Origin: Nocardioides sp.
Lineage (GTDB): Bacteria > Actinomycetota > Actinomycetes > Propionibacteriales > Nocardioidaceae
Assembly: GCF_030149505.1 (NCBI RefSeq)
Contig: NZ_JASBRN010000012.1
Span: 1-64,000 of the forward strand
Direction of reading: 5' to 3'
DNA: 64,000 nt
In this document: positions 1 through 7,786 of the stretch, piece after piece
Numbering within the stretch: the stretch's first letter is position 1
Layout: each line of letters begins with the position of its first letter
Notes under the pieces: generated by a model
Seen by the model: the letters and a program-made list of their open reading frames with translations, nothing else
Database searches by the model: none
Told to the model about the DNA's origin: nothing
Position numbers and translations under genes: made by a program

Positions 1-139
1 CGACGTGCTGGCCCGCGCCCAAGCCGTCGACACCATCGTCGAGGAGGTGACCACCGAACCCGACCTCCAGGCCCTCACAGCCTGACTGACACCCCCAACC
101 GAGGGATCAACCTCGTACACCACCCCAGCGGACTTGACC
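1..139 (+). mobile_element. Right end of an insertion sequence (IS256/Mutator-like?)
   Basis: Seen: a reading frame ends at 85, about 50 noncoding bases follow, and then the hsdS homology begins abruptly at about 140. The last bases, GTACACCACC then GACTTGACC (115-139), resemble the terminal repeat of actinobacterial IS256-family elements as I remember them. The inference is that an insertion sequence lies to the left of the window and has cut the 3' part of hsdS. The left end and the target duplication are outside the window, so the family is a guess. Confidence 0.4.
2..85 (+). CDS. C-terminal 27 residues of an unidentified protein, probably a transposase (partial)
   Basis: An open frame enters the window at base 2 and runs to a TGA ending at 85. 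The visible tail is hydrophilic and acidic, ending DLQALTA, and carries no domain signature. It lies just inside the presumed insertion-sequence end that interrupts hsdS on the other strand, which is why a transposase is suggested. IS256-family transposases often carry a variable, poorly conserved tail of this kind. The call rests on context alone and the gene could be something else. Confidence 0.35.
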   Translation, partial: DVLARAQAVDTIVEEVTTEPDLQALTA

Positions 140-517
140 GGCGCCGTTGCCGAGCGACTGCAGGTATCCGGTCTTGGCCTTTAGCCAGTGATAGAGGAAC
201 TTGGCGTGGACCTGTGGGCCAAGCACCAGGCTCTTGAACCCTTGATTGGTCGCCATCGGGACCGTATTGATGGCGACGTGCCCAATCGGTGCGCGTGAAC
301 TCAGGAGCACTGACCCTGCGGGTAGGACTGTGGCCGCGCAACTCTTGACGCCCGCGTCGGTAAGTTTCCGCGGAGTCGCCGAGATATACGCGCCGTCGAG
401 TTTGCCTAGGTCAGCGGGCGTTGCCCACTCGATGTCGCCGTCCCAGTACTCCGCAACACCGGTCTTGGGCGTCGCGCCGGACACGATCTTGGCGATAGCC
501 CCAAGGGGCACAGTCAT
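107..517 (-). pseudogene. hsdS: Truncated type I restriction specificity subunit (HsdS)
   Basis: HsdS sets the DNA target of a type I restriction-modification enzyme through two target-recognition domains. Only the first part of domain 1 is here: the start (VPLGAIAKIVSG), the ATPADLGKL segment, LLSSRAPIGH and the NQGFKSL motif, up to LGNGA at about residue 126. The frame then runs into unrelated sequence and stops after ten more residues. Normal HsdS has about 400 residues. The ATG overlaps the TGA of hsdM, so both were one operon. The break at about 139/140 coincides with the presumed insertion-sequence end. No functional specificity subunit can be made from this copy. Confidence 0.8.
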
Positions 518-1971
518 CACGAGAGCATCGCCTTCAGCTCGGCGAGACCTTTGGCAAGCTCTTCTTCGATGGTCTCGATATCGGCGATGATCTCCAGCGG
601 CGCACGATGCTCGATCTCGTCGAGGACGATCTCCTTGTAGCGACTTAGGGAGAGGTCGTAGCCCTGGGCGACGATGTCGCCCTTCGGTACGAGAAACGAT
701 TGCTCGGTGCGCGCGCGCTGCCGCTCACCGTCGCGGTGCTGCCAGCGAGTGAGCAGATCTGGGAGGTCGTTCGCCCCCACCGGGTTGCGCTTGTCGTCGA
801 GTGAGAACCCATCGGCGCGGACGTCGTAGAACCAGACATCGTCGGTGCCGCCGGAGTTGGTCTTAGTGAAGAACAGGATCGCCGTCGAGACGCCGGCGTA
901 CGGCTTGAAGACTCCGGACGGGAGCTTCACGACGGCGTCGAGCTTCTGTTCTTCTACCAGCATCTTGCGTAGCGCCTTGTGCGCAGTACTCGAGCCAAAG
1001 AGCACGCCATCGGGGACGATCACTGCTGCGCGGCCGCCTGGCTTGAGCAGCTTGAGGAACAGAGCGAGGAAGAGAAGCTCGGTCTTCTTCGTCTTGACGA
1101 TCCGTTGGAGGTCCTTCGCCGTCGACTCGTAGTCGAGGGACCCGGCGAAGGGCGGGTTGGCCAGGATCAGTGTGTACTTCTCCGCATCCCCGGCTGCCCC
1201 CTCGGAGAGGGAGTCGCGGTAGCGGATGTCAGGGGACTCGATGCCGTGAAGCAGCATGTTCATGCTGCCGATGCGGAGCATGGTGGAGTCGAAGTCGTAG
1301 CCGTGGAACATCGAGGAGTGGAAGTGCTTCCGCTGCGCCTGGTCGAGTAGCGCGTCGGCGTGGGTCTCGCGGACATACTCGCTGGCGGCGACGAGAAAGC
1401 CGCCGGTGCCGCAGGCGGGGTCGCAGATTTCGTCGCCGGGCTGGGGTGCGGTCATCTGCACCATCAGGTCGATGATGTGGCGAGGGGTGCGGAACTGGCC
1501 GTTGACGCCGGCTGAGGCGATCTTGGAAAGCAGGTACTCGTAGAGGTCACCGTTGGTGTCGCGATCTGCCATCGGGATGTCGTCGAGCATGTCGACGACC
1601 TTGGACAACAGCGCCGGAGTCGGGATCGTGAACCGCGCGTCCTTCATGTGCTCGCTGTAAGTGCTGCCATCGCCAAGGCCGCGCAAGAACGGGAAGACCT
1701 CGTCGGCGATCGTCTGGTGCATGACCTCGGGCGAGGTGTTCTTGAACTGGCTCCACCGCAGGTGCGCCTGACCGGGCAGGAACACCGGGTTTTCCACGGC
1801 GCCTCCGGTGACCCGGGCCTTCTTCTCGGCCAACGTCTGGATGTCGTCGAGGCGGCGGATGAAGAGCAAGTACGTGATCTGCTCGATGACCTCGAGCGGG
1901 TTGCTGATGCCGCCGGACCAGAAGGAGTCCCAGACGCGGTCGATCTTGCTCTTGAGCTCACCCGTGATCAC
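517..1971 (-). CDS. hsdM: Type I restriction-modification system methyltransferase subunit HsdM
   Basis: This is an adenine-N6 DNA methyltransferase that normally works as an M2S complex with HsdS, using S-adenosylmethionine. The 484 residues are full length for the family. An N-terminal helical HsdM_N domain occupies about residues 5-140, then comes the SAM motif DPACGTGGF (184-192) and the catalytic NPPF motif (272-275). The GTG start has a TAAGGT -10 box six bases upstream, so the mRNA may be leaderless. The partner hsdS is broken immediately downstream and no hsdR is visible, so this copy is probably orphaned unless a partner lies elsewhere. GC content is clearly lower than in the genes after 2.8 kb, which fits acquisition by transfer. 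Confidence 0.93.
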   Translation of the reverse strand: MITGELKSKIDRVWDSFWSGGISNPLEVIEQITYLLFIRRLDDIQTLAEKKARVTGGAVENPVFLPGQAHLRWSQFKNTSPEVMHQTIADEVFPFLRGLGDGSTYSEHMKDARFTIPTPALLSKVVDMLDDIPMADRDTNGDLYEYLLSKIASAGVNGQFRTPRHIIDLMVQMTAPQPGDEICDPACGTGGFLVAASEYVRETHADALLDQAQRKHFHSSMFHGYDFDSTMLRIGSMNMLLHGIESPDIRYRDSLSEGAAGDAEKYTLILANPPFAGSLDYESTAKDLQRIVKTKKTELLFLALFLKLLKPGGRAAVIVPDGVLFGSSTAHKALRKMLVEEQKLDAVVKLPSGVFKPYAGVSTAILFFTKTNSGGTDDVWFYDVRADGFSLDDKRNPVGANDLPDLLTRWQHRDGERQRARTEQSFLVPKGDIVAQGYDLSLSRYKEIVLDEIEHRAPLEIIADIETIEEELAKGLAELKAMLS

Positions 1972-1983
1972 GGATTTACCTTA

Positions 1984-2263
1984 GTGACCGTCGGACAGAT
2001 GGGCGTGGACATGGCGGACCTCCTGCGGCCCAGTCCCTCTGGGCAGCCTTGCAGGATGTCGGAGGCCTCCGACAACGAGGTCGAAAGGTCACCCGAAGCC
2101 GCCTCGTCACGGCGCTGACAGGGGCATTTCCGGCCTCCGACCAGTGGCTCTGGGGGCGGCTCCGGCGAGGCAACTGTGCCCGCATTGTGCCCGCGCAGTG
2201 CCCGGAGGCGGTTTCGAGCAGTGTGCCTGCCGGTTCACCGACCCGGCCAACTAGTCGCGGGAA
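1984..2263. other. Intergenic region without a recognisable gene
   Basis: About 280 bases lie between the hsdM promoter and the tRNA-Arg terminator. Small open frames exist on both strands but none has a recognisable protein or start signal. The only clear structure is a 16-bp palindrome, GTCGGAGGCCTCCGAC, at 2058-2073. Because it sits between a lower-GC restriction locus and a tRNA 3' end, it may be the scar or attachment side of an integrated element. Confidence 0.4.
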
Positions 2264-2298
2264 AGACAAAACCGCAGGTCAGCGGGCTCACCTGCGGT
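2264..2298 (-). terminator. Rho-independent terminator of tRNA-Arg
   Basis: On the minus strand, a perfect 9-bp stem ACCGCAGGT/ACCTGCGGT (2290-2298 with 2271-2279) with a ten-base loop is followed by TTTTGTCTTT. It starts 11 bases downstream of the tRNA-Arg gene. Confidence 0.85.
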
Positions 2299-2308
2299 TC
2301 GTGTCTTG

Positions 2309-2381
2309 CGCGCCTGTAGGGATTCGAACCCCAAACCTTCTGATCCGTAGTCAGATGCTCTATCCGTTGAGCTACAGGCGC
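2309..2381 (-). tRNA. tRNA-Arg (anticodon ACG)
   Basis: The 73-nt cloverleaf has acceptor stem GCGCCTG/CAGGCGC, discriminator G, anticodon loop CTACGGA inside a TCTGA/TCAGA stem, and T loop TTCGAAT. CCA is not encoded. It reads CGN arginine codons after A34 deamination. Its 3' side faces the lower-GC hsdM/hsdS block, the usual position of an integrated island relative to a tRNA gene. Confidence 0.97.
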
Positions 2382-2831
2382 CCATCCTGCACGGGGCTGC
2401 CGCGAGGACTGGTTGATACTAGCGAACCCGCCCGCTGGTGCCGAATCGACGGGTCGAGCAGCTCGTCGGGACAGACCGTCGGGGGCTGCTCTCGTCAAAA
2501 GGCAGACCGATGTGACGAGCCGCTCTCGGTTCCCCGCCTGGGGTCGGGGCCGCCGCGCCTTCGAAGGCACCTTCGGTCTGCTGTTTGACGACGCGCTGAC
2601 CTCTCACGAGGTGCTGACCGGCCGCGTGCCCCACAGGCGGCGATCCAGCCTGTGACCTGGCCCACGAGTCTTGGCTCGATCCAATATGCGGACGCGAACG
2701 TCCGAAGTTAGGGTCACGCCAGCCGGGCGGAGCCCTCGTCTCGAGCGGTGGCCCGGCGCTCACGAGCGTGGCCGGCAACGGCGCCACAGGTCCACCTCGA
2801 ACCCCATCCAGGCGAGACCCGAAGAGGCCAG
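2382..2831. other. 450-base region upstream of pckG, no gene seen
   Basis: I see no convincing gene here. The short open frames lack start signals and family resemblance. The last 150 bases probably hold the pckG promoter. TAGGGT at 2709-2714 is a possible -10 box, with no good -35 partner, and would give an mRNA leader of roughly 110 bases. Confidence 0.4.
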
Positions 2832-4673
2832 ATGACCGTCACGCAGGACTCCCTCGACCTCAGCGACGCCCCCACGACGCACGAAGGCATCCTGTCCTTC
2901 GTCCGCGAGGTGGCCGCGCTGACTCAGCCCGACGCCATCCACTGGTGCACCGGCTCCGACGAGGAGTGGGTCGTGCTGACCGAGGCCCTCGAGGCCACCG
3001 GCACGTTCACCCGGCTCAACCCGCAGATCAAGCCGAACTCCTTCTACGCCGCCAGCGACCCGATCGACGTCGCGCGCGTGGAGGACCGCACCTACATCTG
3101 CTCGGTCGACGAGAAGGACTGCGGGCCCACCAACAACTGGATGGACCCCGAGCAGATGAAGGGGATCATGCGCGGCCTCTACGAGGGCTGCATGCGTGGT
3201 CGCACGATGTACGTCATCCCCTTCGTCATGGGCCACCTCGAGGCCGAGCGCCCGATGTTCGGCATCGAGCTGACCGACTCGGCGTACGTCACCGCCTCCA
3301 TGCGGGTCATGGCGCGCATGGGGTCGCAGGTGCTGGACAAGATGACCGAGACCAACGCCGACTACGTGCAGGCGATCCACTCCGTGGGCATGCCGCTGGC
3401 CGAGGGCCAGGCCGACGTCGCGTGGCCCTGCAACGACACCAAGTACATCGTGCAGTTCCCGGAGGAGCGCGCGATCTGGTCCTTCGGCTCCGGGTACGGC
3501 GGCAACGCGCTGCTCGGCAAGAAGTGCTACGCGCTGCGCATCGCCTCGGTCATGGCCCGCGACGAGGGCTGGCTCGCCGAGCACATGCTGATCCTCAAGC
3601 TCACCAGCCCGCAGGGCGTCGTGAAGTACGTCGCCGCGGCGTTCCCCTCCGCGTGCGGCAAGACCAACCTGGCCATGCTCAAGCCGACGATCCCGGGCTG
3701 GAAGGTCGAGTCCATCGGCGACGACATCGCCTGGATGCGGATCGGCGAGGACGGCCGCCTCTGGGCGGTCAACCCGGAGTACGGCTTCTTCGGTGTCGCC
3801 CCCGGCACCAACGAGCACACCAACCCGCACGCGATGGCCACCATCAACAAGGGCAACTCGGTCTTCACCAATGTCGCCCTGACCGAGGACGGCGACGTGT
3901 GGTGGGAGGGTCTGGAGAACCCGCCGGCCAAGGCCACCTCGTGGAAGGGCGAGCCCTGGACCCCGGATTCCGAGGAGCTGTCCAGCCACCCCAACAGCCG
4001 CTACTGCACCCCGATCAAGCAGTGCGACATCCTCGCCCCGGAGTTCGACGACCCGCGCGGCGTCCCGATCGACGCGATCCTCTTCGGCGGTCGTCGCAAG
4101 ACCACTATCCCGCTGCTCTTCGAGGCCCGCGACTGGACCCACGGCACCTTCCTCGGCGCGACCCTCTCCTCGGAGACCACTGCCGCCGCGATCGGTGCGA
4201 CCGGTGTCGTGCGCCGCGACCCGATGGCGATGCTGCCCTTCATCGGCTACAACGCCGGTGACTACTTCAGCCACTGGATCAACGTCGGCAAGGACAACGA
4301 CGAGTCCAAGCTGCCGAAGATCTTCTACGTCAACTGGTTCCGCCGCGCCCAGAACGATGACGGCAGTGAGGGCGGCTTCCTGTGGCCGGGCTTCGGCGAG
4401 AACTCCCGCGTGCTGAAGTGGGTCGTGGAGCGCCTCGACGGTCAGGCCGCCGCGGTCGAGACCGCCATCGGCCACGTGCCGGCGCCGGGCTCGCTCGACA
4501 CCGAGGGTCTCGACATGACCGACGAGGCGCTGGCCGCCGCCCTGCACGTGGACGTGGAGGAGTGGAAGGCCGAGGTCCCGCAGATCCAGGAGTGGTTCGA
4601 GAAGTTCGGCGACGACCTCCCGACCGTCCTGTGGTCCGAGCTCGACGGCCTCAAGGCGCGCCTGGGCATGTGA
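2832..4673 (+). CDS. pckG: Phosphoenolpyruvate carboxykinase (GTP)
   Basis: This cytosolic enzyme converts oxaloacetate and GTP to phosphoenolpyruvate, GDP and CO2, the gateway to gluconeogenesis and an anaplerotic valve. The 613 residues are typical of the GTP-dependent family. The nucleotide P-loop FPSACGKTN is at 271-279 and includes the reactive cysteine C275. The metal-binding GDDIAW follows at 296-301, then GFFGVAPGT and the R/K-rich [10 protein letters not shown] segment. The ATG at 2832 was chosen over an upstream in-frame start because a purine-rich GAAGAGG precedes it and the family begins here. A hairpin without a T-tract follows at 4698. Confidence 0.97.
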   Translation: MTVTQDSLDLSDAPTTHEGILSFVREVAALTQPDAIHWCTGSDEEWVVLTEALEATGTFTRLNPQIKPNSFYAASDPIDVARVEDRTYICSVDEKDCGPTNNWMDPEQMKGIMRGLYEGCMRGRTMYVIPFVMGHLEAERPMFGIELTDSAYVTASMRVMARMGSQVLDKMTETNADYVQAIHSVGMPLAEGQADVAWPCNDTKYIVQFPEERAIWSFGSGYGGNALLGKKCYALRIASVMARDEGWLAEHMLILKLTSPQGVVKYVAAAFPSACGKTNLAMLKPTIPGWKVESIGDDIAWMRIGEDGRLWAVNPEYGFFGVAPGTNEHTNPHAMATINKGNSVFTNVALTEDGDVWWEGLENPPAKATSWKGEPWTPDSEELSSHPNSRYCTPIKQCDILAPEFDDPRGVPIDAILFGGRRKTTIPLLFEARDWTHGTFLGATLSSETTAAAIGATGVVRRDPMAMLPFIGYNAGDYFSHWINVGKDNDESKLPKIFYVNWFRRAQNDDGSEGGFLWPGFGENSRVLKWVVERLDGQAAAVETAIGHVPAPGSLDTEGLDMTDEALAAALHVDVEEWKAEVPQIQEWFEKFGDDLPTVLWSELDGLKARLGM

Positions 4674-4697
4674 GCCACCGCCCCCCGTGGGCCTCTG

Positions 4698-4729
4698 CGA
4701 GCCCGTCCCGGTGCGCTGGGGCGGGCTCG
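4698..4729 (+). terminator. Hairpin downstream of pckG
   Basis: Arms CGAGCCCG (4698-4705) and CGGGCTCG (4722-4729) begin 24 bases after the pckG stop. It is GC-rich and has no T run, so its termination activity is inferred. Confidence 0.5.
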
Positions 4730-4751
4730 CGGCGTCGTACGGGGTCTGGGG

Positions 4752-4842
4752 GCGCGCTGCGCTCGCAGCTCGACCCGCCGTGGGGGTCGGGGTTTCGAGA
4801 CGGTTGCTGCGCAACCTCCTCAACCGCCGACGGCGGTGGGGC
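4752..4842. repeat. CTCGA/TTCGAGA dispersed repeat (family J, copy 1)
   Basis: A spacer segment has the words GCTGCGCTCGCAGCTCGACC and TTTCGAGACGGTTGCTGCGC. Similar words recur in spacers near 11.06, 27.2 and 56.4 kb, often in the form GTCTCGA...GCTCGACCACC. It looks like a degenerate dispersed intergenic repeat. No coding function is seen. Confidence 0.4.
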
Positions 4843-4867
4843 GGTCTTGAGGGGCAGGACCTGCCAG

Positions 4868-4883
4868 TTGCAGGAATGTGCAA
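4868..4883 (+). promoter_or_regulatory. TTGCA-N6-TGCAA inverted repeat upstream of the regulator gene
   Basis: The perfect 5-bp arms form TTGCAGGAATGTGCAA, ending 41 bases before the regulator start. The same core, TTGCAGG then T then TGCA, is found at 6343-6358 upstream of the secreted-peptide gene, oriented the same way relative to that gene. Including flanks, 17 of 22 positions agree. It is the likely binding site of the regulator encoded at 4925, implying autoregulation. That is an inference. Confidence 0.6.
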
Positions 4884-4924
4884 CGCTTGGCCACCTCGGG
4901 ACGGATCGACGAAGGGAGCGCCCG

Positions 4925-5989
4925 GTGTCGACGTACGGGCCGGAGCAGCGGGCCCTGCTGGAGTCCGAGGGCCTGGCGTTCTTCGAGCGGGTCCTGGAGG
5001 AGGACGGCATCGCCGTCGACGACGAGCGGATCGCCGAGGGCGGCCCCGACCGCGCGGCACTGGAGCTGCTCAGCAGGCTCGGGCTGCTGCTGCTCGACCC
5101 CGACGCGGACCGCTGGCTGCCCGAGGACCCGGCCCGAGCCCAGTCGCGCGTGGTCTCGCCGCTCGCCAGCGAGAGCGCCCGGCTGCTGCAGGAGTCCGGC
5201 GACTGGGCCGAGGCGTTCACCGGCGTCACGACCGCCTGGCGCCGCGCCCCCCGCTCCGATGCACGTGGCCCCTTCACCTACCTGCGCGACGAGGCCATCG
5301 GCACCTTCCTCGCCGGACTCGTCGCCGAGGTCGAGACCGAGATCCTCACCGCGCAGCCGCAGGCCGGCCGCGACGCCCAGACCCTGGCCGCCGCCGCTCT
5401 GCGCGACGTCGCCGCCCTCGAGCGCGGGGTCAAGATCCGCACGCTCTACCAGCACTCCGCGCGCCGGTCCTCGGTCACCCACAAGTACGTCGCGGACGTG
5501 ACCGCCCGCGGCGCGGAGGTGCGCACGCTGGACGAGTTCTTCAACCGGATGATCATCGTCGACCGCCGGGTCGCGCTCATCCCCGGCGCGGAGGACCTGC
5601 GGGTCGCCGTCGCCGTGCGCGAGCCGTCGATCATCGCCTACCTCGTCGACGTCTTCGAGCGGGCCTGGGAGCGCGGGCGGCCGTTCGGCGACCGCGAGAC
5701 CTCGATGCTCAAGGACATCGCCGCCGAGCAGCGCGCCATGACGATCCGGATGCTCATCGAGGGCCACGCCGACCCGGTCTCGGCCAAGCGGCTGGGCGTC
5801 AGCCCGCGCACGTACGCCGGCTACGTGGCCGACCTCAAGGCCGAGTTCGGGGTGCAGACCCGCTTCCAGATCGGCTACGCGATGGGTCGGCTCGGCATCA
5901 CCGGGAGCGAGCGACCCGGCGAGGAGCCGTCGCCCGACGGCGTACCCGGCGGCGCCGGCGGCGCTGGCAGCCCCAGCACAGAAGACTGA
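4925..5989 (+). CDS. Transcriptional regulator with PLD-like effector domain and C-terminal LuxR-type helix-turn-helix
   Basis: The protein has 354 residues. A leucine-rich region at about 40-80 resembles a degenerate winged helix of TrmB-type regulators. A middle domain (about 165-245) has the RTLYQHSARRS and NRMIIVDRRVALIPG segments seen in actinobacterial PLD-like sensor regulators. A LuxR-type HTH follows at about 268-325 (AKRLGVSPRTYAGYVADLK) and then a Gly/Pro tail. The GTG at 4925 has GAAGGGA upstream. The gene converges on the small secreted-peptide gene at 6102, and both carry the same inverted repeat upstream, so the peptide is a candidate target and perhaps a signal. The ligand is unknown. 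The family assignment is from memory and the pairing is inferred. Confidence 0.75.
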   Translation: MSTYGPEQRALLESEGLAFFERVLEEDGIAVDDERIAEGGPDRAALELLSRLGLLLLDPDADRWLPEDPARAQSRVVSPLASESARLLQESGDWAEAFTGVTTAWRRAPRSDARGPFTYLRDEAIGTFLAGLVAEVETEILTAQPQAGRDAQTLAAAALRDVAALERGVKIRTLYQHSARRSSVTHKYVADVTARGAEVRTLDEFFNRMIIVDRRVALIPGAEDLRVAVAVREPSIIAYLVDVFERAWERGRPFGDRETSMLKDIAAEQRAMTIRMLIEGHADPVSAKRLGVSPRTYAGYVADLKAEFGVQTRFQIGYAMGRLGITGSERPGEEPSPDGVPGGAGGAGSPSTED

Positions 5990-6023
5990 CCCGGCGCCGG
6001 GGGACGTCCGGGCGCCGGGTCAG
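5986..6023. terminator. Bidirectional hairpin between regulator and peptide genes
   Basis: A perfect 13-bp stem CTGACCCGGCGCC (5986-5998) / GGCGCCGGGTCAG (6011-6023) overlaps the regulator stop codon and lies between two convergent genes. It has no T-tract, so strength is unknown. Serving both genes is the likely role. Confidence 0.6.
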
Positions 6024-6101
6024 GTGTCGGTGGCCCAGGGGGGGTGGGTGGCCACCTCGGCCGAGAGGGTGGTCGGCCGGGTCTGCGGGTGGAGCGGAGG
6101 G

Positions 6102-6236
6102 TCAGGGAGCGGTGCGGCAGAAACCGCCGCAGCCCCAGCTGGTGTCCTTGGCCTCGGCGGGCGAGACGGCGCCGAGGACGCCCAGGGACATGATCGAGGT
6201 GGCCAGGACGACGCCGGCCTTGCGGAGGATGGTCAT
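6102..6236 (-). CDS. Small secreted peptide precursor, 44 residues
   Basis: The precursor has a textbook signal peptide: a charged start MTILRKAG, a hydrophobic core at about 8-24 and an AEA cleavage site (27-29). This leaves a 15-residue mature peptide, KDTSWGCGGFCRTAP, whose two cysteines (C36, C40) could form a disulfide. The ATG at 6236 has GGGAG nine bases upstream; upstream in-frame starts would spoil the signal sequence. The gene converges with the PLD/LuxR-type regulator, and the operator-like repeat shared with that gene lies 107 bases before the start. The function is unknown. An exported signal sensed directly or indirectly by the regulator, or a small bioactive peptide, both fit. 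Confidence 0.65.
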   Translation of the reverse strand: MTILRKAGVVLATSIMSLGVLGAVSPAEAKDTSWGCGGFCRTAP

Positions 6237-6342
6237 GCGGTGTGTCTCCCTCGTGGCTGCGGGCCCACGGAACGGCCCTCGGCACCCATCATGCGTCGGG
6301 TCTGCGTGGATACCCACGGCTGCGTCGGCTCACCTCTGTGCA

Positions 6343-6358
6343 ATGCAGAAACCTGCAA
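6343..6358 (-). promoter_or_regulatory. TTGCA-N6-TGCAT inverted repeat upstream of the peptide gene
   Basis: On the minus strand this reads TTGCAGGTTTCTGCAT, a near-perfect inverted repeat matching the one upstream of the regulator gene (4868-4883) in 12 of 16 positions, with identical CAG before it and GC two bases after it. It is 107 bases upstream of the peptide start and is probably bound by the same regulator. Confidence 0.55.
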
Positions 6359-6396
6359 CTGAGGCGACACCCGAGGGCGAGCCCCGGGGCAGACGG

Positions 6397-6428
6397 CTCG
6401 GCCCCCGACCTGGCGGACGGGGGCCGAG
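6397..6428 (-). terminator. Terminator hairpin of tRNA-Ser(GCT)
   Basis: The perfect 11-bp stem CTCGGCCCCCG (6397-6407) / CGGGGGCCGAG (6418-6428) lies two bases beyond the encoded CCA of tRNA-Ser. There is no clear T run. Confidence 0.6.
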
Positions 6429-6430
6429 GC

Positions 6431-6524
6431 TGGCGGAGGCGGAGGGATTTGAACCCTCGATGGGGTTGTAGCCCCAAACCCGCTTAGCAGGCGGGCGCCA
6501 TAGACCTGACTAGGCGACGCCTCC
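6431..6524 (-). tRNA. tRNA-Ser (anticodon GCT)
   Basis: This class II tRNA is 94 nt including an encoded CCA. It has acceptor stem GGAGGCG/CGCCTCC, anticodon loop CTGCTAA in a CCCGC/GCGGG stem, a long variable arm (GGGGCTACAACCCC) and T loop TTCAAAT. It reads AGC and AGT serine codons. Confidence 0.97.
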
Positions 6525-6663
6525 TCGCGACAGCGCCGACAGGCTACTAGCAGCGCGGCGCGCCCGCCGAATCGCCCGGTGAGTCGGTCGGCGAATCGCC
6601 CGCCCCACCGCCGGGGACTGCCGGCGACCTGCCGTCAGCGACCGGGCGCTCCTGCGCGAGCCG

Positions 6664-7131
6664 TCAGGAGAGCGGGCGGAGCTTCTGGCCGGCGGCGAGC
6701 CGGCGCTGCATCTCCCGCACGAAGTCCTCGCGGTCCACCGCCAAGGCCTGCACCGGGATCGTGGTGGCGGTGCCGTCCTTGAGGTGCAGCACGAAGCACG
6801 GGATGCCGCGCGGGCTCGCGGTCGCCGCCTGCGCCACGTCGGTCCAGCGCGCGCGCCGGGTGCCGGCGCCGCGCACCAGCCCGACGGCGTACCCGTCCTC
6901 GTCGACGCGCAGCACCCACGCCCGCGTGCGCAGCCACCAGCCGAGGCCCAGGACGGCCAGCAGGCCGAGGGCCGCACCGAGGACGAGGAGGTCCGGGGAG
7001 AGGTCGGCGGCGGCGACGAGGGCCGTGAGGCCCAGGACGAGGACCGCCAGCAGCACCAGCGCCGGGCCGACCAGCCGGGCGGCGAGGGTGGGCGCCAGGC
7101 GGTAGGTGTACGGCGTGGGCAGCGTCGACAT
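6664..7131 (-). CDS. Two-pass membrane protein of unknown function
   Basis: The 155-residue protein has two adjacent hydrophobic helices (about 20-42 and 46-66) followed by a C-terminal cytoplasmic region of about 85 residues, rich in beta-like segments (WVLRVDEDGYAVGLV, IPCFVLHLKDGTATTIPVQ). This resembles the membrane-anchored PH-like proteins common in actinobacteria. No catalytic motif is visible. The ATG at 7131 is preceded by GAGAGGAT, usable as a ribosome site. It lies between the two tRNA-Ser genes and has no operon partner. The role is unknown. Confidence 0.7.
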   Translation of the reverse strand: MSTLPTPYTYRLAPTLAARLVGPALVLLAVLVLGLTALVAAADLSPDLLVLGAALGLLAVLGLGWWLRTRAWVLRVDEDGYAVGLVRGAGTRRARWTDVAQAATASPRGIPCFVLHLKDGTATTIPVQALAVDREDFVREMQRRLAAGQKLRPLS

Positions 7132-7291
7132 GCCCCCATCCTCTCAAGCGGGGTGCAACGCGGGCGCCGGCCGGGGTGGGGGGTGGCCGCCGCGTGTGCG
7201 GCGCACCACCGTGCCGTGGAGGGGCGGACGGCGGTGGGCCGGGAGGCGTCTCCTAGGCTGGCGGTGGCCCGGTGCTGCGGCGGCGGGCCGA

Positions 7292-7376
7292 GGAGAGGTG
7301 CCGGAGTGGCCGATCGGAACCGCCTTGAAAGCGGTCGTAGCGAGAGCTACCGCGGGTTCGAATCCCGCCCTCTCTG
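7292..7376 (+). tRNA. tRNA-Ser (anticodon TGA)
   Basis: This class II tRNA has acceptor stem GGAGAGG/CCTCTCT with a G-U pair at position 1, anticodon loop CTTGAAA in a CCGC/GCGG stem, a long variable arm and T loop TTCGAAT. CCA is not encoded. It reads UCN codons. This is the second serine tRNA within 0.9 kb, on the opposite strand. Confidence 0.95.
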
Positions 7377-7415
7377 CCGGCTGGCCGGGAGCGTCCCGGG
7401 GGAGTTCCGGGGCGC

Positions 7416-7646
7416 TCAGGCGCGGAGCGTGAGGAGCACGTCGCCCTCCTGGACGACGTCGCCCGGCGTGACCGTCACCGCGGTCACGGTGCCGGCGTGC
7501 TCGGAGATCACCGGGATCTCCATCTTCATCGACTCCAGCAGCGCCACGGTCTGCCCGGCGGCGACCTCCGCACCCGGGGCCACCGTCACCTCGAGCACGT
7601 TGGCGACCATCTCGGCCACGATGTCGATCAGCTGTTCGCGGGGCAC
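7416..7646 (-). CDS. Stand-alone biotin/lipoyl-attachment carrier protein
   Basis: The 76-residue single-domain protein contains the biotinylation motif ESMKMEIP (modified lysine about residue 41). Hydrophobic beta-strands on either side (VANVLEVTVAPGAEV, GDVVQEGDVLLTLRA) form the usual flattened barrel. Such free carriers serve as the carboxyl-carrier part of acyl-CoA carboxylases in actinobacteria. Here the partner genes are not adjacent; the carboxylase at 37.9-41.5 kb has its own fused carrier domain. The GTG at 7646 was chosen, but a later start at residue 13 (MVANVL) is possible. Confidence 0.85.
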   Translation of the reverse strand: MPREQLIDIVAEMVANVLEVTVAPGAEVAAGQTVALLESMKMEIPVISEHAGTVTAVTVTPGDVVQEGDVLLTLRA

Positions 7647-7702
7647 GGGTCGAACCTAAGGGTTACCGGTGCGTACCCCGATTCGCTCGGCCCGGCGCCG
7701 GG

Positions 7703-7782
7703 GAGTGGCGCTCGAACCCGCGCCGAGTCGCACTCGGATGCGTGCCGAGTCACGCTCGAATACGTGCCGAGTGAGCGGCCCC
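7703..7782. repeat. GAGTCACGCTCGAA repeat (family D, copy 1)
   Basis: This spacer holds three degenerate copies of a 25-26 base unit containing CTCGAAC and GTGCCGAGT. The same words recur in the spacer at 13049-13110. It sits at the 3' end of the membrane-protein gene ending at 7787. Confidence 0.6.
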
Positions 7783-7786
7783 GCCC

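Noticed and set aside
1976..2269. 97-residue open frame between hsdM and tRNA-Arg
   Set aside because: No recognisable protein, no start signal. It may be a decayed integrase tail but the sequence does not show it.
4382..4924. Longer start for the PLD/LuxR-type regulator
   Set aside because: The extension overlaps the end of pckG in another frame and crosses a hairpin and repeat. GTG 4925 has a ribosome site.
2760..5060. 766-residue minus-strand open frame across pckG
   Set aside because: Antisense to pckG, low-complexity composition from GC-rich third positions, no start signal.
7376..7416. Terminator after tRNA-Ser(TGA)
   Set aside because: Weak GC-rich pairing only, no stable stem with a T run, so not listed.
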